Shown: positions 1 through 6,296 of the stretch, piece by piece | Position numbering within the stretch: the first letter of the stretch is position 1 | Layout of the letters: each line of letters starts with the position of its first letter | Assembly: GCA_964411785.1 (NCBI GenBank) | Contig: CAYPMJ010000061.1 | Location: 1-11,148 of the forward strand | Source of the DNA: RUG626 sp964411785 | GTDB lineage: Bacteria; Bacillota; Clostridia; Oscillospirales; Oscillospiraceae | Direction: 5' to 3' | DNA length: 11,148 bases | Program-made: the position numbers and the translations under genes | Notes under the pieces: generated by a model | Told to the model about the DNA's origin: nothing | What the model saw: the letters and a program-made list of their open reading frames with translations, nothing else | The model's database searches: none

Positions 1-55
1 GATGCTGGCCCAGGCAAATCAGCTCCCGCAGGGCGTGCTGCAGCTGCTGCAGTAA
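1..55 (+). CDS. fliC: Flagellin, C-terminal end only (gene runs off the left edge)
   Basis: Reading from base 2, the last 17 codons give MLAQANQLPQGVLQLLQ followed by TAA at 53-55. This is the very conserved end of the flagellin C-terminal D0 helix (family pattern: mLaQANq.PqgvLqLL), which packs in the core of the flagellar filament and is bound by the export chaperone FliS. Only the tail is visible, so the size, the central domain and the promoter of this flagellin cannot be judged. It is the ordinary, well conserved flagellin of the window, in contrast to the divergent one at 8132-10813. It sets the context for the + strand genes that follow, since flagellin-modification genes often lie directly behind flagellin genes. 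The symbol could equally be hag. The identification rests on a short but highly diagnostic stretch. Confidence 0.88.
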   Translation, partial: MLAQANQLPQGVLQLLQ

Positions 56-97
56 GGGGCCAGAATCGGCAATCGTTCTTTCAGCGGATAACTACAC

Positions 98-137
98 GGG
101 GGGCCGGATGCGTGTCGTCTGGCTCCCCTCATGTTTT
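98..137 (+). terminator. Strong stem-loop after the flagellin gene; leaky terminator or attenuator
   Basis: An uninterrupted 13-bp stem pairs 98-110 with 116-128 around the 5-nt loop CGTGT; three of the pairs are G-U. It begins 42 bases after the flagellin stop. The bases that follow (TCATGTTTT) hold only a weak T tract, so termination would probably be incomplete. A likely role is to end most flagellin transcripts while letting a fraction read on into the downstream genes; it could also stabilise the flagellin mRNA 3' end. The stem is seen directly; the role is inferred. Confidence 0.6.
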
Positions 138-208
138 GTGCGCTCCGGGATGGCTCCGTGCAGCGGTCTTCCATGAACGCAGAGAACATCAAGGAGAGGA
201 GAGAATCA

Positions 209-2305
209 ATGCAATCCCTTGAAATAGCAAGAAGGCTCGGGGCTATTGGTCAGAAAAAGGATGCGGTGAAGGCTTACATGCTCTCCCTTGAGGAGAACAC
301 TGACCCCGCTGCGCGGCTTGAGGCCGCGGCCTATATCTTGCAGAACGGGGGTGACTACCGGATCACCTACACCGTGTGGCAGGATCTCTACAACCGGGGC
401 TTCTACCGGGATGAGATACTGCCGCTGATGGAGAGGGTGTTCTATGAGCCGAATATCCGTCTGCTGAAGAGCCGATACGAGCGCAACTGTGAAAGGCTTC
501 TGGAGTACCCTTATCTATTCAGGAAAGATTTCATACCCTTTGATGAGCTGCCAATTCGTTTTTACCCGTACAACGACCACAGCGGATATGTACCGTTTTA
601 TGTGGACGAGGCAAAATTCGGTGACTTTGTGAACTTGAAGGACCAGCGCGTTACTCGTAATTTCTTCAAGGATCTGGAGAATCCAATTCTCGCGAAGGAC
701 GTGTTTTCACAGTATGAGCTTGAGTACCTCAACGACAACGTGCGGAAAAGTGAGTGGGTGGCCCGGGAGAACCATATCTATCTGCATTATTCGGACTGGG
801 CCGTGTTCTGCTCCTGGTTGTGCGTACTGAACATGCGCCCTCTGCTGGGTGACAGGAAGATCGTTTTCCTCATCGGGGATGAGATTGCCAGGTATCCAAT
901 CGACTTCAGGGAACAGTTTGGCATAGACTACTCCCAGTACACACTGAAGCCTGTTGGTATCCGGGAAGTGAACCGCATAATCTGGCATACGCAGCTCTCC
1001 AGTCACAACGGCGGCGACTTTTTCAATGAGGTTCTGGATTCTCATCCCAATCTGCTGATGATGACATCCATCATGTTCTCCAACATGGAGGAGACGGTAA
1101 AGACCATGCGGGAGAATCTTGCAAAGTGCGGCTCTCTACGGGACGCGATAGTTGGCTTCAACGGCTGGGGAACTCCGCAGCTTATAACGGAGCTTTACAA
1201 TCTCCGCGACAGGACAGACAAGGACATAATGGTGGCCGTATATATGGGGGAGAAGGAGTGGAACAAATCCCTGGATCCTGCAGCCAGGATTGCTCCAGCC
1301 GTTTTCTTCCAGCCTCACTTCCACAACATCGTCTACCAGCTCCGGGCCAGTCAGAATGGAAACACGGTGCTTGAAGCGGAAAACGTGGAGATGCTCCACA
1401 GATCCCAGTTTATCAGGGGATTTAAGTATATAAAGACCTTTACGCCCATGCGCCGGTTTACAACAAGCCACGGCGCCACGGTTAAGTTCATGTACGACTC
1501 TGCAAGGGAGAGCTGGGAAAAAATCGAGGATCAGAATGGCCGGGAGCTCAGGGATGGCGAGGAGAGGGAGAAGTACGGCGTTGTCAGCGACGCCATTTCC
1601 GAGCGTGTCTTCAACCGATCCTTCATGGTGGACCCAGAGGACCGGCTTTATCACGACAGCATCTTAGTCCGCTTTGAGGACGGCAAGCTGAACCCAAAGG
1701 CCACCTTTACTGCGCTGGCATCCTTTCTGGACATACCCTATACCGAGAGCATGACATACTGCTCAGAATGCGGAAACCGCAACTACGGGGGCAAAGTAGA
1801 TGCTTTCTATGGAAAACGAATCGCGGGCTTTGACCCGGAGCCGGTGTACCGTACCTATGACGATTATGTCAATGACAGTGAGAGGTACTTCATAGAGTAT
1901 TTTCTCCGGGATGCCTATGAGTATTATGGATATGATTTCAAGTGGTATGATGGCGCGGATATCGATGACGAGCGTCTGCAGGAGCTGGTAGGCAGCTTCA
2001 CCACGCTGGATCGGTATATCCGGGACACCTACCGTGTGGTTATCCAGTCCGGAGAGATTAGAGCCACAATGAAAGGGGCAGATCTGCCGGATGGCGTCGA
2101 GGAGCAGGTCTGCGGAGCTGTAGGGGACCAGGTTCGCGAGGCGCTTCTTGAGAAGCATATGATAAAGTGTCATGTGAACCGTATAAAGAATGCGCGGATC
2201 CTCAATGAGGGACTACGGTTTGTAAATAAGAACGGGCAGCCGCTTTATATGATGCCGATGCTCCACCCTGACCCTGAGTTGCTGGAGCAGCCGCTGTATC
2301 ATTGA
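209..2305 (+). CDS. Large sulfotransferase-like protein, putative flagellin or glycan modification transferase
   Basis: No close named homologue is recognised for this 698-aa protein. I chose the ATG at 209 because AAGGAGAGGAGAG lies just before it; an in-frame ATG at 131 has no ribosome site and abuts the stem of the upstream hairpin. There is no signal peptide or membrane segment, so it should be cytoplasmic. Residues 1-90 look helical and TPR-like. Residues about 264-283 (SSHNGGDFFNEVLDSHPNLL) resemble the 5'-phosphosulfate-binding loop of PAPS sulfotransferases, and residues 487-511 (VRFEDGKLNPKATFTALASF) resemble their 3'-phosphate-region motif (VRYEDL..dP..t...i..FL). The first motif lacks the usual RSGTT residues, so the donor may not be PAPS. 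It is the first gene after flagellin, with a CysC-like kinase 15 bp downstream, which fits a kinase that makes the donor and a transferase that uses it. The sulfotransferase-fold assignment is moderate; substrate and acceptor are inference. Confidence 0.62.
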   Translation: MQSLEIARRLGAIGQKKDAVKAYMLSLEENTDPAARLEAAAYILQNGGDYRITYTVWQDLYNRGFYRDEILPLMERVFYEPNIRLLKSRYERNCERLLEYPYLFRKDFIPFDELPIRFYPYNDHSGYVPFYVDEAKFGDFVNLKDQRVTRNFFKDLENPILAKDVFSQYELEYLNDNVRKSEWVARENHIYLHYSDWAVFCSWLCVLNMRPLLGDRKIVFLIGDEIARYPIDFREQFGIDYSQYTLKPVGIREVNRIIWHTQLSSHNGGDFFNEVLDSHPNLLMMTSIMFSNMEETVKTMRENLAKCGSLRDAIVGFNGWGTPQLITELYNLRDRTDKDIMVAVYMGEKEWNKSLDPAARIAPAVFFQPHFHNIVYQLRASQNGNTVLEAENVEMLHRSQFIRGFKYIKTFTPMRRFTTSHGATVKFMYDSARESWEKIEDQNGRELRDGEEREKYGVVSDAISERVFNRSFMVDPEDRLYHDSILVRFEDGKLNPKATFTALASFLDIPYTESMTYCSECGNRNYGGKVDAFYGKRIAGFDPEPVYRTYDDYVNDSERYFIEYFLRDAYEYYGYDFKWYDGADIDDERLQELVGSFTTLDRYIRDTYRVVIQSGEIRATMKGADLPDGVEEQVCGAVGDQVREALLEKHMIKCHVNRIKNARILNEGLRFVNKNGQPLYMMPMLHPDPELLEQPLYH

Positions 2306-2320
2306 GGGAGGGGGGACGAC

Positions 2321-2833
2321 GTGAACATAGGAACAGTATATTTCTTCACCGGCCTTGCCGGCGCCGGGAAGACAACCATAGGCGGACTGTTTTACAGGAG
2401 ACTTAAGGCAACGAAGAACGACGTGGTTCTGCTGGATGGAGACCAGCTAAGACGGCTTTCGTATAACAAGCAGAGCGGATACACCACAGAGGAGCGAAGA
2501 AAAGGCGCGTTTTATAACTTTGAAATGTGCGGCATGCTGGCAGAACAGGGGATAGATGTGGTGCTCTGCAGCATCTCCATGTACAATGACTGCCGCGCGT
2601 GGGCAAGAGAGCACCTTGAGAACTACAGGGAGATCTACATCAAAGTGACGTGGGAGACGTTGCGCCGTCGGGATCAGAAGGGGCTTTACAGCTCAGGCGC
2701 AAAGCACGTTGTGGGTGTTGACCTGCTATGCGAGGAGCCGGAGCGGCCTGATCTTGTCATTGAGAACGACGGACAGGAATCGCCGGAGGAGATTGTAGAC
2801 CGGCTGTGGGGGCAGCTTGGGTTAGGGGGGTGA
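2321..2833 (+). CDS. APS-kinase-like (CysC family) P-loop kinase
   Basis: A 170-aa kinase starting at GTG 2321, preceded by the purine-rich run GAGGGAGGGGGGAC. It carries a Walker A loop (TGLAGAGKTT, residues 10-19), LLDGDQLRR, an ISMYNDCR stretch matching the ISPY..dR block of APS kinases, and RDQKGLY where true APS kinases have RDPKGLY. The FTGID-YE-P block appears as VVGVDLLCEEPERPDLVIEND. Canonical CysC adds a 3'-phosphate to adenylyl sulfate to make PAPS. The usual ENIRR-type substrate-binding segment is replaced here by ERRKGAFYNFEM. A CysC relative, Campylobacter Cj1415, instead 3'-phosphorylates CDP-phosphoramidate. With a cytidylyltransferase gene starting only four bases after its stop and no ATP sulfurylase visible, a CDP-linked substrate is plausible. 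The kinase family is clear; the substrate is not. Confidence 0.82.
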   Translation: MNIGTVYFFTGLAGAGKTTIGGLFYRRLKATKNDVVLLDGDQLRRLSYNKQSGYTTEERRKGAFYNFEMCGMLAEQGIDVVLCSISMYNDCRAWAREHLENYREIYIKVTWETLRRRDQKGLYSSGAKHVVGVDLLCEEPERPDLVIENDGQESPEEIVDRLWGQLGLGG

Positions 2834-2837
2834 GCCC

Positions 2838-3539
2838 ATGAACTACGCGATCATTCTGGCGGGCGGCATCGGAAGCCGTATGGGGACAGACGGCCCTCCG
2901 AAGCAGTACTGCATGGTTGAAGGGAAACCTGTCCTGGTATTTACCCTGGAAAAATTCGAACAGTGTCCAGCAGTCGACCGCATTGTTGTTGTTGCATCTG
3001 AAAGTTGGCATGGACGGATTTCAGACTGGGCCGGGGAATACAGCATTGTGAAGCTGCGGTCGCTGGCTCCTGCGGGCTCGTCCAGACAGAGTTCGGTTCT
3101 AAGTGGCCTGGATGCATGTCTTGCGGAGGGGGGCGGGAAGGATGACGTTGTGGTTATCCACGACGCAGCACGACCTCTGGTATCAATCTCGCTTATTGAA
3201 GAGTGTATTTCGGCTGCGGCGCGGTATGGCGGATGCATGCCGGTGCTGCCTGTACATGACACAGTCTACCGGAGCAGTGACGGCGCGAGAATCTCCGGGC
3301 TGCTGGACAGGGAACAGCTGTTCGTTGGACAGACACCGGAGGCATATCGCCTGGACGCGTACGCGCGGCTGAACCGTGAAGCTGACGGAGATGAACTCCG
3401 CTCCTGCCATGGGAGCAGTGAGATTGCGTATCGGCATGGCATGGAGGTCCGTCTTATTCCGGGGGCAGAAATGAATTTCAAGCTGACAACACCAGAGGAC
3501 ATGAGCCGCTTTCGCACTATCTGTGCCAGACGGGAATGA
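2838..3539 (+). CDS. IspD/TarI-family cytidylyltransferase, probably pentitol-phosphate cytidylyltransferase
   Basis: A 233-aa protein of normal family length; ATG at 2838 with GGGGGGTGAG before it. All core motifs of the IspD/TarI nucleotidyltransferase fold are present: LAGGIGSRMG (7-16), PKQ (21-23), SSRQSSVLSGL (81-91), VIHDAARP (106-113), DT (141-142), QTPEAY (165-170) and FKLTTPEDM (214-222). R14, K22, D109 and K215 sit where IspD has its CTP-binding and catalytic residues. The enzyme would join CTP and a polyol phosphate to give a CDP-polyol and pyrophosphate. IspD itself works in isoprenoid synthesis, but the partners here (a polyol dehydrogenase and a pentulose-phosphate epimerase, no ispF) fit a TarI/AbpA-type role making CDP-ribitol, CDP-arabinitol or a similar CDP-pentitol. 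The exact pentitol cannot be read from sequence. Confidence 0.85.
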   Translation: MNYAIILAGGIGSRMGTDGPPKQYCMVEGKPVLVFTLEKFEQCPAVDRIVVVASESWHGRISDWAGEYSIVKLRSLAPAGSSRQSSVLSGLDACLAEGGGKDDVVVIHDAARPLVSISLIEECISAAARYGGCMPVLPVHDTVYRSSDGARISGLLDREQLFVGQTPEAYRLDAYARLNREADGDELRSCHGSSEIAYRHGMEVRLIPGAEMNFKLTTPEDMSRFRTICARRE

Positions 3540-3549
3540 GGTGATTGCA

Positions 3550-4581
3550 ATGGAAGCTTACGTGCTGACCGGTATAGGAGATCTGCGCCTTCAGCAGGTT
3601 GAACGCCCAAAGTGCCCTCCGGGCTGGGCAGTGGTGAAGGTGAAGGCAGCGGGTATCTGCAGCTCCGACCTTCCCAGAATTTTTGTCAAGGGCACCTACC
3701 ATTTTCCTACCATTCCGGGACATGAGTTCGCCGGCGTGGTAGATGAGGTTGCCAGTGCTCAGGACAGGCCCTGGCTTGGAAAACGTGTGGGCGTCTTTCC
3801 GCTCATTCCGTGTATGCAGTGCCCACAGTGTAAGCAGGAGCGCTATGAGATGTGCAGCCAATATGACTATATCGGATCCAGGCGCGATGGCGCATTTGCG
3901 GAATATGTTGCGGTGCCGGTGTGGAATCTGATTGAACTTCCGGAGAACATCTCATATAAGGCGGGGGCTGTCATGGAGCCGTTTGCCGTGGCGCTTCACG
4001 CGGTGAAGCGTGTGGGTGTCGAGCGCGGGAACCGCGTCGCCGTTGTTGGAACAGGGGTAATAGGTTTTGCAGCAGCGCAGTGGGCAGCGGAGCGGGGCGC
4101 ATTGCAGGTTTGCGTCATTGGCAGGAGTGAGGGAAAAAGGAAAATTGCGGCCCGGATTCCCGGGATAGAGTATGTTGTTGCGGGAGACTCTGCCGGAGAG
4201 TTTGACGTTGTCATTGAGGCGGTCGGAACCTCAGCAGCAATCGGTCAGGCCGTCAGACTGGCGGGAGCGTCCGGACGGATTGTACTGGCGGGGAACCCCG
4301 AGGGAACGATTACACTGGAGCAGGACGCCTACTGGCGTATTTTACGGAAACAGCTTTGTGCCATCGGTACATGGAATTCCCAGTACAGGGGCGATAGGCC
4401 CTCCGACTGGACGGAGGCGAGGGACGCGCTCAGCCGCCGGTCAGTTCTTGCAGAGCCCCTCATCACGCATGTCTTCGAACATAGGGAGCTGAAAAGGGGC
4501 CTTGCACTGATGAAAAATCATCTGGAGCCCTGCTGCAAGGTGATGACCATTTGGAACGGGGGAGGAAAGACCAGTGACTAA
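3550..4581 (+). CDS. Zinc-dependent MDR dehydrogenase, TarJ/GatD-like pentulose-phosphate reductase
   Basis: A 343-aa medium-chain dehydrogenase. ATG 3550 is chosen over an in-frame ATG at 3523, which lies inside the previous gene, because AGGTGA sits about 5 bases before it. Catalytic-zinc residues C37 and H58-E59 are present (GICSSDLPRIF, PGHEFAG), as are the four structural-zinc cysteines C88, C91, C94 and C102, and a Rossmann GTGVIG motif. The GICSSDLPRIF and TWNSQYRGD stretches are reminiscent of galactitol-1-phosphate dehydrogenase (GatD). After the second Rossmann strand it has GRSEGKR rather than an acidic residue, which suggests NADP(H) and so a reductive, biosynthetic direction as in TarJ. 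It would reduce ribulose-5-P or xylulose-5-P to a pentitol phosphate, feeding the cytidylyltransferase encoded just before. Its end overlaps the next gene by 8 bases. A catabolic polyol dehydrogenase is the alternative. Confidence 0.82.
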   Translation: MEAYVLTGIGDLRLQQVERPKCPPGWAVVKVKAAGICSSDLPRIFVKGTYHFPTIPGHEFAGVVDEVASAQDRPWLGKRVGVFPLIPCMQCPQCKQERYEMCSQYDYIGSRRDGAFAEYVAVPVWNLIELPENISYKAGAVMEPFAVALHAVKRVGVERGNRVAVVGTGVIGFAAAQWAAERGALQVCVIGRSEGKRKIAARIPGIEYVVAGDSAGEFDVVIEAVGTSAAIGQAVRLAGASGRIVLAGNPEGTITLEQDAYWRILRKQLCAIGTWNSQYRGDRPSDWTEARDALSRRSVLAEPLITHVFEHRELKRGLALMKNHLEPCCKVMTIWNGGGKTSD

Positions 4582-5290
4582 AATATCTGCGTCCATGATG
4601 TGTTCCAACCTGGTTGACCTGATGGCCACCATCCGTACCTTTGAGACGGAGAAAATTGATTACCTGCATATTGATGTGATGGATGGAGAGTTTGTGCCGA
4701 ACTTCGGACTTGGCGTCGACTATATCCGCGGGCTGCGGGAGCTGACGTATATTCCGCTGGATATTCACCTGATGATTCACAATCCGGAGTACAAGCTTCA
4801 GTGGATTGGCATCAGGGAGACGGACATCGTCTCGATCCATTATGAGAGCACCTGTCAGGTTCAGCGCGTCCTGGATTGGCTGAGGCCCTATGGATGCAAG
4901 CGTTTCCTTGCGATCAATCCGGCCACCCCCGTCTATGTGCTGGAAGAGGTTTTGGATTATATCGACGGTATAAACCTCCTTATGGTCAACCCGGGGTTCG
5001 CAGGTCAGAAGATTGTGCCAAGCACGCTGAAAAAGGCGCGGAAGCTTCAGACGTTTCTCAATGAAATGGGTCGCACAGACATTGTGGTTGAGGTCGACGG
5101 AAATATTACGCCTGAGCATGGTGCATTGCTGCGGCAATATGGAGCTGAGCTGTTTGTGGCAGGAACCTCAAGCATTTTCAGAGGCAGTGTGCACACATAT
5201 GGGGAAAATATCCGGCATTTCAGAAGCACACTGACGGCAAACGAGGCGGAAGAGCCGTCCTGTCAGCAGCGGGAGGGGAACGTCTGCTAG
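4574..5290 (+). CDS. rpe: Ribulose-phosphate 3-epimerase
   Basis: A 238-aa (beta/alpha)8 enzyme that interconverts D-ribulose-5-P and D-xylulose-5-P. It starts at GTG 4574 behind GGAGGAAAG and overlaps the dehydrogenase gene by 8 bases, so the two are translationally linked. The metal ligands of the family are all identifiable: H32 and D34 in HIDVMDGEFVPN, H65 in LDIHLMI, and D175 in VEVDGN; VNPGFAGQK and LAINPATP are also typical. Two motifs are off-consensus: the N-terminus reads ISASMMCSNL instead of IaPSiLsaDf, and the VDGG loop is VDGN. This suggests a dedicated paralogue rather than the housekeeping pentose-phosphate enzyme, or a shifted substrate such as another pentulose or hexulose phosphate. 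In context it should supply the pentulose epimer that the dehydrogenase reduces. The C-terminal 20 or so residues look like a polar, dispensable tail. Confidence 0.87.
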   Translation: MTKISASMMCSNLVDLMATIRTFETEKIDYLHIDVMDGEFVPNFGLGVDYIRGLRELTYIPLDIHLMIHNPEYKLQWIGIRETDIVSIHYESTCQVQRVLDWLRPYGCKRFLAINPATPVYVLEEVLDYIDGINLLMVNPGFAGQKIVPSTLKKARKLQTFLNEMGRTDIVVEVDGNITPEHGALLRQYGAELFVAGTSSIFRGSVHTYGENIRHFRSTLTANEAEEPSCQQREGNVC

Positions 5291-5355
5291 ATGAATACTG
5301 AGGGCAATTTACGTGTGCGAACGTCCTTCAAAAGATGAGTATGAGAGGAAAAACA

Positions 5356-6171
5356 ATGACTTACATCGCGGATCTTCACACCCACTCCACAGCATCTGAC
5401 GGTCAGTACACCCCAGCGGAGCTTGTGACTCTTGCCGGAAAACGAGGCATTGAGCTTCTGGCGCTGACTGACCATGACACTCTGGATGGCCTTGACGAGG
5501 CGGTCAGGGAGGGAGAGAGGCTTGGCGTCCATGTCCTGCGTGGCATTGAGCTCAGTGCAGAGGAATACGGCACGTTTCACATTCTGGGCTATGGCATTGA
5601 CCCTCAAGCTCCGGAGCTTCAGACGCTGTGCAGCCGGATGAGGGAGCGGAGGGACGAACGGAATCCGCGAATCATAGAGTTCCTCCGAAAGAAGGGACTG
5701 ACCATTTCCCTGGACGAGGTGCGGGAGATGGCAGGGGGAGTTATCATCGGTCGTCCGCACTTCGCCCAGGTCATGGTTCGCCGAGGTTATGTTGCGGATA
5801 ACCGGGAGGCCTTTGACCGTTATCTGGACACGGAAGAATACCGTCGCGAGGTGGAGCGGGGCAAGCCGCCGGTGCGGGAGTGCATAGATGCAATCAGAGA
5901 CGCCGGGGGAAAGTCATCCCTTGCGCACCCCTACCAGATCGGAATTGAGGACAGCGCCCTTGATACCCTGGTTGGGGAGCTCTCAGACTTCGGCCTTGAC
6001 GCGGTGGAGTGTATCTATCCCAAGCACACCGCAGAGCAGACGGCCTTTTATTTGAGCCTTGCGGATCGGTATCATCTTAATGTAACAGGCGGCAGCGATT
6101 TTCACGGTGAGAGAGTCAAGCCTGGCATAGAACTTGCCACGCTGAGGCTGGACTTGGGTTGGCTTGTGTGA
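5356..6171 (+). CDS. PHP-domain metal-dependent phosphoesterase (RNase AM / nucleoside 3',5'-bisphosphatase type)
   Basis: A 271-aa protein from ATG 5356, chosen because AGAGGA ends 6 bases before it; an ATG at 5335 adds 7 residues but has no such site. The PHP motifs are complete: DLHTHSTASDG (6-16), LTDHDT (37-42), GIELS (63-67), H75, AHP (190-192), H224 and GGSDFHG (245-251), giving the usual His/Asp/Glu trinuclear metal site. The size and layout, with an inserted helical segment at about 90-170, match the YciV/TrpH group, which includes 3',5'-nucleoside bisphosphate phosphatase and the 5'-3' exonuclease RNase AM. If the upstream kinase makes 3'-phosphorylated nucleotide donors, transfer would release a 3',5'-nucleoside bisphosphate that this group can hydrolyse; that link is inference. 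It could equally be a housekeeping gene placed here by chance. It lies 65 bp after the epimerase with no terminator between. Confidence 0.82.
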   Translation: MTYIADLHTHSTASDGQYTPAELVTLAGKRGIELLALTDHDTLDGLDEAVREGERLGVHVLRGIELSAEEYGTFHILGYGIDPQAPELQTLCSRMRERRDERNPRIIEFLRKKGLTISLDEVREMAGGVIIGRPHFAQVMVRRGYVADNREAFDRYLDTEEYRREVERGKPPVRECIDAIRDAGGKSSLAHPYQIGIEDSALDTLVGELSDFGLDAVECIYPKHTAEQTAFYLSLADRYHLNVTGGSDFHGERVKPGIELATLRLDLGWLV

Positions 6172-6177
6172 GAGAAG

Positions 6178-6197
6178 GGGCTGTAAAAAAACAGCCC
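6178..6197 (+). repeat. Small perfect inverted repeat in the convergent gap
   Basis: GGGCTGT and ACAGCCC form a 7-bp stem around an all-A loop, starting 6 bases after the PHP stop codon and just before the true terminator. It has no T tract of its own and may act as an auxiliary 3'-end stabiliser. A second one, CACAGC/GCTGTG with a 6-nt loop, lies at 6245-6262. Confidence 0.5.
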
Positions 6198-6206
6198 AAA
6201 GGAAAG

Positions 6207-6241
6207 CGGAGAACCTCGAAGATGAGGCTCTCCGTTTTTTT
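6207..6241 (+). terminator. Rho-independent terminator of the + strand genes
   Basis: The stem pairs 6207-6217 with 6224-6234, with one A-C mismatch, around the loop GAAGAT. It is followed immediately by seven T at 6235-6241. It closes the + strand unit 36 bases after the PHP stop. Read from the other strand the hairpin is followed only by a broken T-rich stretch, so it would be at best a weak terminator for the convergent glycosidase gene. Confidence 0.9.
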
Positions 6242-6296
6242 GAGCACAGCTTTGAAGCTGTGGATAACTTTTCAGTGCAAAATCAGCACACTTCCC

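Noticed and set aside
131..208. Upstream in-frame ATG at 131 as the start of the sulfotransferase-like gene
   Set aside because: It sits at the foot of the 98-128 hairpin without a ribosome binding site, and the extra 26 residues look like translated spacer. ATG 209 has a strong AGGAGAGGAG site.
2838..3539. True IspD of the MEP isoprenoid pathway
   Set aside because: The fold family fits, but there is no ispF or other isoprenoid gene nearby, and the polyol dehydrogenase and pentulose epimerase point to a TarI-like role.
3550..4581. Catabolic galactitol-1-phosphate dehydrogenase (GatD)
   Set aside because: Sequence blocks resemble GatD, but there are no galactitol PTS or aldolase genes, and the Rossmann strand end suggests NADP(H), which favours a biosynthetic reductase.
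4463..5137. Minus-strand open frame of about 224 codons opposite the epimerase
   Set aside because: The + strand frame is a clear ribulose-phosphate epimerase with all metal ligands; the antisense frame shows no family motif.
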